The translations under genes and the position numbers were made by a program. From Anisakis pegreffii (lineage: Eukaryota > Nematoda > Chromadorea > Rhabditida > Anisakidae): a DNA stretch of 64,000 bases. Positions 37,648 to 51,800 of the stretch are shown here, piece after piece. Location: positions 1 through 64,000 of the forward strand of contig JAPYMA010002273.1 of the NCBI GenBank assembly GCA_035041965.1, in the 5' to 3' direction. How positions within the stretch are numbered: position 1 is the stretch's first letter; every line of letters begins with the position of its first letter. A model generated the notes under the pieces. It saw nothing but the letters and a program-made list of their open reading frames with translations. It was not told where the DNA came from and made no database searches.

Positions 37648-38806
37648 ATCTGAGCCCTAGTCTAAGTCGAATACGTTAAAACAAGCGGCGGAATAGCAGC
37701 ACTTGTTTTTTACACCGTTCGAAACTGAATCGAACTTATAAACCACAATAATAAATCTTTGTGAATGATGGCGTATCCATCTCCTCTGTGGAAACAAACA
37801 TTCACTTCCTGGAGAAAACTATTCGAAACAAATTTTGTTCATTAGTTGATTAGTTCACAGCCTCCAATCCAACCTTCCAATCTCGTTCAGTCCTCAATCA
37901 CAGCTTTCAATCTCCACTCTTGTTCAGTGAGTAATCCAGTAGGTTCAATTGTGTGCAAGATCATATCCGGATGCCTCAATAATAATGTCGTATGTCTACA
38001 ACTGCGAATTCAGATTCAATGTTTTGGCTTTCACTGATTCCTTGGCCCAACCGAAAAAATAATAAGGAATGTTGACTGACTTTCACGCCTCAAAAACTTT
38101 TCAGTTCAAAATAAGCAATGCTGACTGACTGGTGCGTATGATACATTGTGAAAATGATCACAACTGAAAAAAAAACCTTTAATAATAAATCATATACGTA
38201 ATGGAATTACGCAACAATAATAGACAATTGTGTCTATTGAGTATGCAATGTGTGATATGAAAATGATAAATGAATAAAACAATTCGAATAGAATCAATCC
38301 ACAAATTAAAAATAACTTCAAGTTAATGAAGCACAAATACGGATTAACTGGAGAATAGAGGAATAAGAGAATAAGAGAGATAGATGGATGAATGGATGAC
38401 GGATGGTAAACACTTCAAACAGGTCCAATAATATAGAGTGGAATTTATCCACATATGATGTAATAGAATTTTGGATTTTTTTGGAAAAAATGAAAAACAA
38501 AATTCAAAAGTTCTCCGTCTATTGCTCAATGAGGTGAAAAATTAGTGGTTGGTTGGAATGAAAAAGTGATGAACGAGAAAACAATTTAAAGAACTGACAA
38601 CAAACAAAATCTGCCACATTCTCCAAGAAAAAAAAATATTTGCGAGTAGTTGAAAAACAAAATTGTAAAGAAGATTAATTATCAATGAAAATTATAAAAT
38701 TTTGAACCGAATTCTTCAACAAAAGAAACATCGGAAGAAAATAAAACATTATTGAGAACGGAAACAACATAACAAAGAAAAATGACGGGGTGATGTTTGA
38801 TCTGAA

Positions 38807-38847
38807 AAACAACAATAACAACAACAACAAGAACAACAAAACAACAA
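38807..38847. repeat. (AAC)n imperfect microsatellite
   Basis: Run of AAC/ACA units with a few interruptions in non-coding DNA. Confidence 0.8.
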
Positions 38848-40427
38848 TCGAAGCAGTAGTTCTCAGTCGTTTTGGACGGCCAAACGTCGTCCACTAATCC
38901 TAATATCTAACGATAAATGGCCAAATTGTCCACTTCTCCTTCGAATGCTCATCAATGTTCAATAGGTGCCTTCAAGATGGGGAGAAACTTCGCAGTAACC
39001 CAAAAAATTCGATCCATTTTCGCTCAGATCGCCGCCATCTTCACATACCATTTTTGCCCACCGGTGGGCGATACTGCCTAACTTGAGATTTCACTTAATT
39101 GAAAGACGAAACTGGGTGAGCAGGGGGGCTGACTACAGTTCGATGACGATTCTTAGAAATGAATTGTTGAATTGTTAGGTGACAGATAAAAAAAGGAGAG
39201 GGATGAATTTACTTCAACTGAAATTTGCTCAAATTGTTGAGATAAGAGAATTTCGCATGAAATTCTGATTGCGACAGCACTACTGCTTTCACAAATGTAA
39301 TGAAGAGAGATAGAAAGAGGAATAATATTGACTCGTTTCTTGAGAATAAAGAATGCAGATGTAGTGATGAATATATTTCGAATCAAGTAATGAAAATGGT
39401 GGTTTAGTTGTAATTCATTTTTTGGAGGATGGATGCTTTTACCATATTTTGAAGAAATGTTCAACGCCACATCAACAACGAGAACACAATGACATAAAGA
39501 AAAAGGACCCTAGAAAGAGATTGTTCTAAAAATGTTTTGTTGGTAATGAAAAGAAAACAACATGAAACAAAAAAAGAATAGAATTCAAATGAATTAAACC
39601 AAAAAAAGTCAAATTCAAGAAAAACAACAGCACGATTCTGCTGCTGATATTTAATGAAAACACAGTTGACACAATCCAAAATTCAGTGATCGTAAGACAG
39701 AGCAAATTATATCACTTTCTTGGAAGATTTCTGGAAGATACAAAACGTTCACAGAACAGATCAAATATGATCAACAATGACTGCCATCAATTGATATATT
39801 GGGATGACAACAATGATCAGTATTCACAGGTTTGTCATCGCTTTTTTTTGTGGGATCGCGGTTGATCTAAATCACTGAAGGTTGAAGTACTAAGCTGAAA
39901 ATTTTTTCCTTTTTCCTCAGAGGACATCGATACACTGTTGACGATAGTTGTCACGAAACGCAAAATGAATCATATAAAAGCCTTGTGGTGTGAAGCGATT
40001 ACTTCTGCATTGATTTTCTTATTTCGGATTGTTTTCTTACTCTTATTTCGGAATGGAAACCAACAGAAACGAAAAAATTCAACGAAAACAAAATCATTCG
40101 ATAGCCGACTGGCAATATCAGAATCTAAAATCACAACGCTTACACATACAAGACAAATGAACCCGCAAGATGTCGTCTATCTATACACGGTGGATAATTG
40201 TTTGAGAAGAGCTTCGATTTTGATGTAGTAAAAACAATCGAATTTTAAAACAACTGAAGAAGTAAATGATAACATCAATCTATGGTGATCAAAGAATATT
40301 TCTTGGTCAATAAACATTGATACATTTTGAAAAAAGTAATCGTGAACAAAAAAAAACAAGTTCCTTTTTTTCCGCATTTTTTACGCATTCAAATGAATTT
40401 CTTGAAAATTTGTAGTCGTATTTGAAC

Positions 40428-40447
40428 TAGTAGTAGTAGTAGTAGTC
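40428..40447. repeat. (TAG)n microsatellite
   Basis: Six perfect TAG units in non-coding DNA. Confidence 0.85.
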
Positions 40448-42842
40448 AGAACCGTTCTTCGGTCGATTTTATTCTTCCTCGTCAATTGATTCGGTTCTTG
40501 CTGAAGAAGTTCCATCACCATATGAATAATTATTCATCTGGAATATTCAAACTTCGTTCATTAAACTGCCTGTTTTCGGCGTCAAACAGATAAAATTTCC
40601 AATGTCGAATCTACTACTCTACTCCTCCTACATGAGCATCTCTCACCAGCTGCGTTAGCGATGCTAAAAGAGTTGCACCGAACACAGCGCTGTCGAAAAC
40701 TCGACAATCGACAAGTCTGATCAACAAAAGACCAGAAAAAACTGATAAAAAATCACTGAAGAAATTCAACTGCTGTAAATTCAACGCTCGTTGCGCGATG
40801 GACAGCTATTCCCCTGCAGTGTTTTTCGAAACTTTTGGATGGAAACTTTTCCCTATGAACTGCTTCTCAACAGGCGGTTCCCCAGCCAAAAAATTACTTC
40901 CAGATGAACACCAAATATGAGTGAAAGCATTCGGTAAAGATTGAAATAATATGTGGTTATTATTGTTCGGAAAATGCCAATTGCTCGTAGTTACTGGATG
41001 TTAATTAGTAGTAGAAAATTGTTATTTAGCGTTCTGATGTTAATTCAATTGAAAACACCAATTTAAAAAACGCTCAACATCGCATCAAAGCCATGAGAAG
41101 CCATACATATTCTAAGTTCATAATGTGAAAGCTTTTCTTCGCCAACACAAAAGATCTTCATGTTATTGTATTCGGAATAAACCACGAAAGTAACAGAAAT
41201 AGAAATGTGTTATTTTGTTTAAAAGAAAACATCTGAATATAGACATATATATTAGTCAATAACCATTTGTATAAAGAAGTACCAATAATCATATAAAGAA
41301 GTAACACATAAGCACTAAGCTGATAACAAACCGAAGAAGCAAAACGAAACACAAAACAACGAAGACACTAATAAACGTTAGAATAAAAGATGAGTACAGA
41401 AACCAGATTTTCGGGCTCATCATGCATTGCGAGAGTATGAATTAGGTTCGCCTACAAGTGTGGCGTTAAAAAGCACCAGAAATAAATCTCCCAGAAAACA
41501 CAACACGAAATTAAAATGATAGATCCCTTCGCCTCTGTGAATACATCATGAAAAGTTTGCGTCAGAATAATTCTGTGTGAAACGACTCTGAGCGATACAC
41601 ATTTTCATCTACCAATTATCTTGTTCTGTCAATAAAACCATTCCTGATTATGCATTTTGAACTGTCAATGAGAGAACAGAGGATCAAAAACGCTAAAACG
41701 ATCTCATTCTCAATGATCATATAATTTCCCTCTGGAACAGTCTCATAGAACATAAATGTGTAATGTTTATGGGGTAATTATTGGCTATCAGAAATTTTCC
41801 TTCGACTTTAGTAAATACTTCCAACTCATCCAAATTTTGAACAGAAAGAAACATTTTTGCGTTAAATTAAGCCGGGAAAAGCATTCTCATTCCAAATGAA
41901 GCACGGAATAGCCATGAAACTCAGGAATAGCCATTAACAGTGAGCACAATCTCCCATACAATATAATAAGCTAAGTAACAGAAAGCACAGGGCAATAGAA
42001 TAGATTGGTAATGGAGCACCACACCACACTGCTTGGAAAAAAGGAGAGAAGAAATGTGGAACAAGCAGAAAGGAAAATCAAAAAGCAAACAAAACACTGA
42101 AATTACTGTCAGCGAACAAATCAAAAACGATAGAATATGAGCAAAACCGAACAAAATGAGGCAATCGAATAAACTTTTCATAAACTAACTACCAAATAAA
42201 TAAATTCATTCATAAAATCTATCCAACAATTCATCATATAATCTGAAATTATCATCGCAAAGCATTACAACAACAATGGCAATGTTCTTCACAGAAGCTT
42301 CAACGATCAAAGAAACGACAGAATCATTTCGCATCAAACAAACACGACGAGCAAACAACAACTACAACAATAAATTTTGCGTAACCGCACAAAACAAAAA
42401 GGGAAGATGGAATCTAATCGAGCATGAAGTGGAAGCGATAGAATTTCGACAGAAAAGCGATAGATCAGAGAAGTGAAATGGTGACAGCTGGAAATGAAGA
42501 GTCCCGCATTAGTTCAAGGAAGACGCATATTCTATGTCAAACCCACTGAAATATTCCTACTGCATTATCAAACGGGCGTAATTCAAGCATCTCACTCAAT
42601 TCCACAATTTCGAAACATGTTCGTCATCATTATACGCAAAATATCGTCGCAATTTTTTCTAAATCCTTTTTTGTTCTTTCAGAACGATACTATCCGACGC
42701 CGCTTAAAGTTTTGTGAACGCGATCAAGCCCCATTTCTTCAAAATCTCACTTCTAATAACCACTTCAAACTTGTTAAATTAGTCTCGTAACAACTCCCCC
42801 CCCGTTCTCCTTCCTTCCCTGGTCATCCGCTAGCGATGCTGC

Positions 42843-45800
42843 TCAATCAACCACCTCCCACTCATCCTCTAAACTCCGTCTGCCTGAAGATGACTCACGC
42901 TCGTTGTCGTTTCCTGATGCAGCTGTAGTAGTCATTCCGAACGTGACATGAGTCGCTGCCGACTCAGAAAGGCACTTCTTGCGACGTCTCCGATTCTGCT
43001 CAGCGGTCGATCTCTTCGATCCATTCAAGAAGTTACTCGGGTCATTCTCCTGACCCCCGGGATTATTTGTCCAATATCGTCGTCCAGAGCGAGTGCGTCT
43101 GCGATGATGCTGATACTTGCCGCCATCTGCAGTCTGAACTGTGCCCAACGATCCTCCTCCAACAGGATGTTGCAATTGCGAATGCACAGTACCGTCATCA
43201 ACACTTCTCTCAAACTCATTACCATTAGCATCATGATTTCCTCTCAAAATGCCACGTAGCACACTGGCTTGAGCATTCAATCGTGTACCATAGCTACGTT
43301 CATATTTCAGCAGATTCGAAACTTGCGCAACTTGCTGCAATTTTGATTTTGCTTTATTGCTTATGAATCAATCAATCCAGCTTTTCGAAACAGAACAACA
43401 ACGAAAGCAAACTCCATCGAAACTGAACGGCCAATCCACAAAAATAATGCACTTATCAGGGGTGCTTATGGTAATCGAAACATATACGAATAAAATGAAA
43501 ATTTTAAAAGAATATATCTGAAAACTCTCCACTAAACAAAAAACGTGCTGCGTTCAACGCATTCAACCATGCAATATTCTTCGCACACTAACGATAAGCT
43601 GTTCAGTAGCGAAATTTCAGAAGAAAACAAATTTGAAATAACAGAACCAAACTCAAAACGATAACTAAAACGAAATGGAACAGAGAAGTTCGCTGCATAA
43701 CAACACTCATCTTCTACCGAATGCGAATGCGCCTACAGCATTCCATTACTATTTAAAAGGCGATAAAGTTCTCTAAAGTTCCGACGGCTTATACACACAT
43801 TCCAAAGAATAACATTTTCAGAATTTTCTCAAAAAAAAAAAACTCAATTTTTTTGACAAAGAACAAAACGTCTGAAGTTGCACATCACAAAGCAAAAGCA
43901 AAAGTTAATAGGATCTAACGAAGGAAAAAGGTAAAAAAAAAACTGGGATCGTACTAACTGCTCAGCAGGAACAAAACAAACGTGTGAACAAACAAAGGCA
44001 AAAATGAACAGACACAAAAATGGATTAAAAAACAGAAAGGAAAGAACATTAACAAGAAGAACATTAATAACAATAATAACAGTAACTATACCTTATCTAA
44101 CGAATTATTTTTGAGTCTTATACGATCGGCTTTTTCGCCTAGTGAACGACCCTAAAAGTTTGCTGAATGCAACCAACTCGTATGAGGTTCTTCTTCATCT
44201 TTTCAATGACAAATTCAGTGTGGTTAATAATGAATCTAAGTGATCAAAAGTCATAAATTAAGCACACAACTGCACACTTGAAATACATGTTAGATGCGTT
44301 TCTGCACTAAACACAGGACTGCCAATGAAAGGACAAAAAGCAAACAAAATGATGGGTGAAATCTTACTGACGTATTCTCCAAACAAAATTAATTAATGAT
44401 TAGATTTACGTTGATCTATAAATAAGCGTTCGCTGATTGGTTAAGCAGTGAGAAATAAAAAAGAAACTGTGTTGCTTTGTAGACGAAGAAGAAATTTTTC
44501 GTGAAGTGATCGTAATTTCGAGATCGTAACGCTGAACGAACACCTAGAAACATCGTTGCTGCGCCATCAAAACTTGTGTTTATTAACTCACCCGATTGAG
44601 CTCCTTTTTGAGCAGCGCAATTTCCCGTTCGTAGTGCTTCTCCTTTTGTGCTGCTTCGTGTTCAATTGCGTCGATTGTTGAAGACTGAAAAGCAATGTTC
44701 AAATAGTGAACAAGTTCACTGATTTCACCGGTACACGAACGAAGCTATCATTCAATACAATAAGTTACACGAAAATTTATTGACTGTCAGTACACCAATA
44801 GAGTTAACGAATTCTGTGACCACTAAACTTCTTCGATTAACGCTGAAAACAAGACCATATGTCTCACTCGTTTCAAAATATTGCACTGAATAACTTAGTT
44901 TGAGCAATTTTTGTGAGCAACCCTGCAAAAGACTGACAATGAGATGCAGAAACTAGCAAATTAACGCACCACAGTGGCCAGAGCGACTCGATACCTTTCC
45001 ACTTTGCTCTCCAATTCTTCAATCTGAACGTCCGATTTTTGTGTTGACGCAACCTTCGACATGCTCAGTGGTCTTTCGTTAGCAGATGGCTGCAAAAAAA
45101 CGAAACTGATATCCAATACACGATGAAATTTTCCGAGGATTCCGTCACACCTTCAAGTGAACTGATTTTGAATCGTTCCCATTTTCACACGGATAAACTT
45201 TGCAATCGAAACGAAACAACTCCATTCAGAATGAGCATTACCGTTCGATAATTTCGACATCAGCTTCTATCAACAGTCATACTCTCACCCTCCTCGGCAA
45301 TATCTTTTTGAGACTGATCCTCTCAAAGTTTTTGATTGATCTAATCTGATCAACAAGGGCTGAATTGCTAGCGAAAAAAGTTTTTAAACAACGCCGAAAC
45401 ATAGTTTATACCTCATGATCTTCGTCATGAGTGGAGTCCGAATTTGGGATCGATTCAATTTTCGGGGTGTTAGGAGCAGAGACTTTGGCTGCTGCACTCG
45501 AACGCTTCTTGAGGGCTTCAGTAGCATCACAAATCCACTGTTTGTATTGTTCTTGGGTACACTGTTGAGGCGGTGACTTCAATTTCATATCAGCTGGCAG
45601 TATTTTTTGAAGCTGATCCACTATGGCGCTACGCTCTTCTTTTAAACTCTTTTCGAATTTCTTCTAAAAGACACAAATTTGCGCTCAAAAAATGATGGAA
45701 TCGAACTAGATGACATTTTGATAAATGAATAATAAATGATAAATGAATAGATGTCATTTTCAAATTGCTGCAGACAAATTTCAAATTCAAAGTACGAAGA

Positions 45801-48800
45801 TATTCCCACAGCTTTCGAGACAAGATAGTCTTTATTCTGCAATTATCCTATTCCAGAGTTTAGTTTGAGCATAATTTCGACTTGTGGAAAATCACATAAA
45901 ATGGGTAGGAGTAAAATGAATGTTTTCAAAGAGTCCGAAGAATTTCCCCAAAAATCTCAAAGACATAGCAATTTTTGGGAATGAAATTATGTTGGCCTTT
46001 CGATATCAGAACTTACTTCCATCTCTGCGATGCGCTTTCCGTACATTTGATCCTGTTTTTGTGACATCTCAACAACTTTATAATTGGCTTCACGTAATTC
46101 CTAGAATAATGATTACATACTGATCATCCAATATTTTTTACGAACAGTGACAGTTCACCGTCATCACCTTCTTGATGATGAAAGAAACAAAAATATTGAC
46201 GCATTTACGAGGGCTAAGTGGATGGTTCTGCTGAATTGACGATGATTCGATGAAGTTAATAGTCGCGTTAACGAACACGACAAACGATGTGATAAGATAA
46301 GTGTATTAGATAAAACAAATCGAATGCAACATCAGGAGCGATTCCGATAACGACAACTACATCAATAGCATTTTCAGCTGTTCTTTAATCTTAGAAAACG
46401 ACGACTCCATTCCAAGACAAGTATTACTTGTGTGAATAAAATATTGCCGATTTAAGATTCCTACTGACATCTTCAAGTAATGTGAATTGACTGTTGTGTG
46501 ATGCATGCATAACCTCGCAAAATGCTCCCAAAACTTAAATTTCAAATCATTCAAGCAAAAAAAGCAACGGCTCCTTCCTCTTACATTGTTTCGCTTTTGC
46601 TGTTCGGCCAACTCCTGCTCCAATTCGCCGAGCTTGCTTTGATCTAGTGAAATCACACCATTTGAGAGCGGAACCGACTGTGGGGCTGCGCCGAGTCCAC
46701 GCACCTTGCTCAACTCCACCACCTGCGATTGTTAGTAGTAAGAAGTCAAAAGAGTAGCAAAACATGAAAATTTAATGGAAAAGGAACGAAGACCACTGTA
46801 ATACATTCCAACGAAATCCGTAAAGCATCCCTCGAAGCAATCAAACAATACAGTGGAGAGCCATACTCTACCTACTAGATGAACTGACGTCGATTTAGTT
46901 TCCTGATGCAAGAAATATGTGCAATTTTTTCACATCTCAAAAACAACGAGGACGTTACACTACAAACGGCATTTCTGGAGATCCAAACCACTCGATAATG
47001 TGGAACGGAACATATTTTCCTCCTTTTTATCCCCTTTAGTCAGACACTTTCCTCCTTTATTCAGATGTTTGTGTAATACGATAAATGGGAAACTAACATG
47101 AAATCATAAATATTCATAATGAAAGTTTTTATAAGCAATCAATGAATTTCAAATGGATTTGACACTGACTGTGAATTTTGATTTCATTTCGAGTTTTGAT
47201 ATCATTTCATTCACCTATGGAATAGCTTATTCCATAGGTGAATCAGAATGGCGACTATCTGACAAGCAAACGTTACTGTGGTATTAGAGTGCCCTGCTAT
47301 CTTTACAAGAAACATGCTGGTGATCATGGTGAAGAAGTGCTATAAGCAAAAACAATGGTTTTGCTGCTGAAAGTAACCCATCCAGCCCCCAAAACACTCA
47401 CTCAATAAAAGATTCTCGCCGAATACCATCTTCAGCATCAAATACAAAATACCCTAAAACAACAGCAATCCCATGATATTCTCGATAACAGATTATAGAG
47501 GAATATTTCTTCAAAAATGGTCCGAAATTTCAGTCGAGTCATCTATCGACTGGCACATAACCTGCATAAACAAACAAACAAGTCGATGTATACCTCTTCT
47601 TCAGGTGTAGTGTCATCAGGAGTGATCAACGACACCTTCACCGGACCATTTTCTCGGTTCTTCATCAATTCATCGAGCTTCGCACGAAGTCTCCTGTAAC
47701 ATGGCACTTACAATTGATTCATCACACGATACACAACGAACAACTAGGATTGTTTGGATTCATTCACACGTTAAGGACATTCACTGCTTGCTTGAAAATG
47801 AAGTTGTGCGAAGTCTTTTGATTGACCACTATCATATCATTATTATTATTACCATTCTACTATACTCATCAGTTTTATTTTTAATACCAGAATATCTTAA
47901 TTATCAGTCGTTACCACATTTATTGTTGTTTTCATTCATTCTTTCATTATTACTATCACCTTGATCATTTTAACACGATGCAATGCGTGCAGCGTTATTA
48001 AACTTATGTTATACGGATTCTAAAAATTCAGCCAAAAATATGGATGGATATGTTTTGAAGCGTTCGTTTTATTGAAAATTTCAACTGCGATGCGAGATGC
48101 AATCAACAACTCCTTCAATAAAACTTTCGTCAACTTATTTGCAGGTGAAAGATTTGACCACTTTCGTTCCCGTTCTATAAAGTGTGCTTCGAACAGAGGA
48201 TTGAATCTTTTGCATGCTAAGAAGAAAAATTAACAAAATTTATAATCAGTTAAACCATCGATAAAACGTATTTTCATTTAATGAAACCTTTGAACAAATT
48301 AGCAGAGTTATTGAAAAAAATTAAAATAAAAAAAGAGAACATACAGAGAAAAGATGCTCGGGAGGAAAGTGTTCGCAATGAAACTATGAAAACATAACAA
48401 AGATTTTTGATGAACAAATGATGAGAAGATGCCAAATATTCTGGAATGGTGAAAATTTGGGATGTGATTCACAAAACCAGAGAAAACATGAAAACCCATG
48501 AAAACTGACAACTGATTTCGCAGCAAAACCGGGAATATTTCATAAATTTTTGCAGCTTATGCTCACAAAGCTTAATTCCGCTTAACAGACAACAACAACA
48601 TCAACAAAACAATGCAGTGCGTTTTGGGTGGATTCAAGAGAAGGCGATCAGTGAATCTCTACGAAATCATCACAAAACACACTCAAAAACAAATCAAACA
48701 AAAAAAAACTGAAGCCAAGAATGCATAATATCGAAACTAATAAAATAAATTTGTGTGACAACAACAAAAAAAAACAGAAAGAAAATAGTGCACTTATGAA

Positions 48801-51800
48801 ACGATGGCAACATTGAAGCATTCACCCGAAAAATGGAAATAAAAAGAACGAATCGAACCGGATAGAAGACAAACAAATCGTCCTGATCGCTTAAAGATAT
48901 TTGCTAATCAACAGCAAAAGCTTTCAGATCGACAGTATTGTGTTCTTTTATAAGACTACAAAATTTCATCTTGTGACAAGACTGCATCGACTTCATCAAA
49001 AAGCACAAACAATGCGTAGTGAATATGAATGAAGTAACAAAAAATGAATAAATAAGACGAGAATTAGAATGTTCTCGCCATCAACAAATTTACTCTGTAT
49101 CACACCAATATGAGGTCGTCGTCGTCATCGAATGAGGGTCGAAACGGATGAGTTACGATACGATGATAAGAAAAGAATGCATAAACAACCAATAAAATAT
49201 GGTACTGTGCACGTCATACATCAATCAACAAAATCAACAATTAACAACTCAACAACGTAATGATTCGAAAAATAATAATAATAACAATAACATATCGGCA
49301 ATAGCGTAGCCGAGACATTTTCCAGGTATGCGGAGGGGAGGGGGGATTCAAAATGATCTCGTCTAAAAAACAGCTAACTTTTGGGGAGTATTTTCCTACT
49401 CTCATGTTTTTCTTTCTGGCCTTATTTCATTTCCTCCTTCCTTTTTCCATTTCCTTTCCCGTTCTCCCTCCGTTCCCTTTGGGCTATCCTGTACGTTCCC
49501 CTCAGCTACGCCACTGCATATCAGAACTTCCTTCCAGTGATTTTACTCGCTCGCTCGCTCGACAACCTTTGTTTCACTCAAACGTAAACGATATTATTCT
49601 CAAACGCTCCGTTATCTGTAAGCATCTTCGCATAATGCTCCGTACAACGCCACTCGCCATCCACCAAAAACTTGAATTCATAGCGTTTTTTGCGATCGCC
49701 TCCCTCGCGATCCGTGATCAGTTCGACACGCTCCGGATCACCCTTACCGCTCGGTGTCCTGTTCGCGCAATCGCCTTCACCTGGCGCCACTAGCTCAACG
49801 TCCAACTTGAAACCGTCCGCACAACGCTGCATCTGACGAGGCGCTTTCCAATCCCAGAAACTTCCCGACACAAGCACCTCTTTCGGTGCGTCTGCACGGC
49901 TCCAGTCAGGCACTGGCCATTTCAACTCATAACGCACTGTCAGTTTAGTGGCGCTATCCAACTTCTGCACAATACTTTCTGGTGCGTCTTGTAACGCGAC
50001 AATATTCTCCTCTTCACTAGCGCCGTCGTCCAGTTCGGTGCCACCAGCAACACCTTGCAACTGTGTGGCTGCTCTTGCTCCTGCTGGAGCAGCGGAATCC
50101 GATTGCAACTTTTGACTTGGCATCAGTTGAGCCATTTGTTTGCGCGATTGTCGCATTTGCTGCCTCAGAATCGGTTGCGTCGTTTGTTTCTTCGCTGTGC
50201 AAAGAGGCATTCTGATGATGTTGAGCATTAGTTGTGAGTGTGTTTGCTTTGTGATTATATGCAGATGTTTTTTGTGACATAGCACTGTCAACATCAACTA
50301 CAGCAGCAGCATCAGAACCATTAGAAGAAGGAAGACGATTGGCAGTAAGTGAAGCAGCTGCACAGTGCACGCATCTGAAACAACATTACACTAAAAGTTT
50401 CGCTTAATTTCTTGTACAACTAAATTTCTTCGGTATATTAATTTTCACACTCATCCTCCAGATGAAATTCTTCTGAATTTTGCTGCCCAGTTTTCGTCGA
50501 TTACCCAATCATTCAATAATACCTCTCAATGATGCAAAAATAAAGCGTCTGGCGTTAAATAAACCTCATCATATGAACACTACATAAGCGATGAAATTCC
50601 CGATACTATGTCCCGCCAATTGCAATTCTACCAATTAAAAGACAATCTTAATCCCAGCCAGCTTGTTATTCATTGTCAGATCCCCGCTGCAGTTCCTTGC
50701 CTTATTGCGGTACAAATAAGCAAGCAATAAATTAGAAAGTTATCTATCGATGATGGATGTTAGTCAGTGATTATTCATTCAACTGCTTAGAAACCATCAA
50801 CGAAGTGTGTCCAACTGGGTTATGTTCCTCATTAGAGTTAGATGCATCATCATCATTAACATGCGTGCGCAGTGCACTTGTGCAGCAGCATGAATAATCA
50901 AATAATGAACAATTAAGCGAACAACAATAACCGGCGAACACAAAAACAGGTTAGACTGGTCAATTTCTGGACTGAACAGGGATATGGTGCATCAGGGTAC
51001 GAGCATGACACAGGTTCACATCAATCAAATAAGCCACTCGTCCACATACAACACGTCCTTTCTCACTCACTCAATACTGCTCCTCTACCTTCGCAACAAA
51101 TACTTCCACCGGTACATGGACTACTACCTGTTACATCATATCTACAGTGGAAACAGAAACATATTCTGCGTTATTCCAGCGAATCATCAACAATAAATTA
51201 CATTCAACTGCAGTGACCGATAAATGGAATTCTTTCATTCATCAGTGTCACATTTTTTTAGAGTACATAGGAATGAGGTTTGATTTAGGTGCGGTGTGAT
51301 AACGTTCAATAAACAATGAGAGAAAAGACATACACTTTCTGACAAATATTTGCTGCTGGTAAACACAATTTTTTTAAAAACGAATTGAATTCAAAAAATA
51401 CAACACATATGCAGAAGAATACTAGTGATGTAATGCTTTGGGATAATGATCACAGAAAGACATTCAAAACGGGATAGATCTTAAACGCACAAAATGCACA
51501 AAGTACATTGAAAAAACTCGCTGAAAACATGAACACGTTAACGAAAATATTCATGGATGCCTTTTAAAATTATGATGATGTTCGTTCGAGATTGCACATC
51601 ATAAGACATGCGCCATCCTCAGCGTACGAATGAGAGATTTGGCATTTGAGAGGTAGAATCATTGAAATACAATACACACGTTTTACTTGACGAATGCACG
51701 GCTGTCACCTGATGCATTTGGTTTGCTCTTACGAACAGAAACAGGGCTAAAGCACGGCAAAATGCGGGAGAACATTATGCGAAAATTGTGCGAAACTTGC

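Larger units (their letters stand above)
37756..42842. other. Gene-free spacer with simple repeats
   Basis: About 5 kb between plus-strand signals and the 3' end of the minus-strand coiled-coil gene, probably including that gene's 3' UTR. It holds an AAC-rich run at 38807-38847, (TAG)n at 40428-40447 and many A-runs. No supported coding region; the plus ORFs at 39938-40228 and 42494-42790 lack ATG-initiated family resemblance. Confidence 0.5.

Noticed and set aside
39938..40228. 96-codon plus-strand ORF with a hydrophobic stretch
   Set aside because: The ORF opens on a non-ATG codon, has no family resemblance, no neighbouring exons and lies among simple repeats.
42494..42790. 98-codon plus-strand ORF overlapping the 3' flank of the coiled-coil gene
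   Set aside because: It lies antisense to the probable 3' UTR and shows no domain or conserved motif.
49330..49346. G-rich run as a possible G-quadruplex
   Set aside because: Only two clear G-runs with short spacing; not enough tracts for a standard quadruplex motif.
50017..50370. Apparent frameshift between two overlapping minus-strand ORFs in the CBM region
   Set aside because: A 49-nt GT-AG intron explains the frame change without invoking a sequence error or pseudogene.
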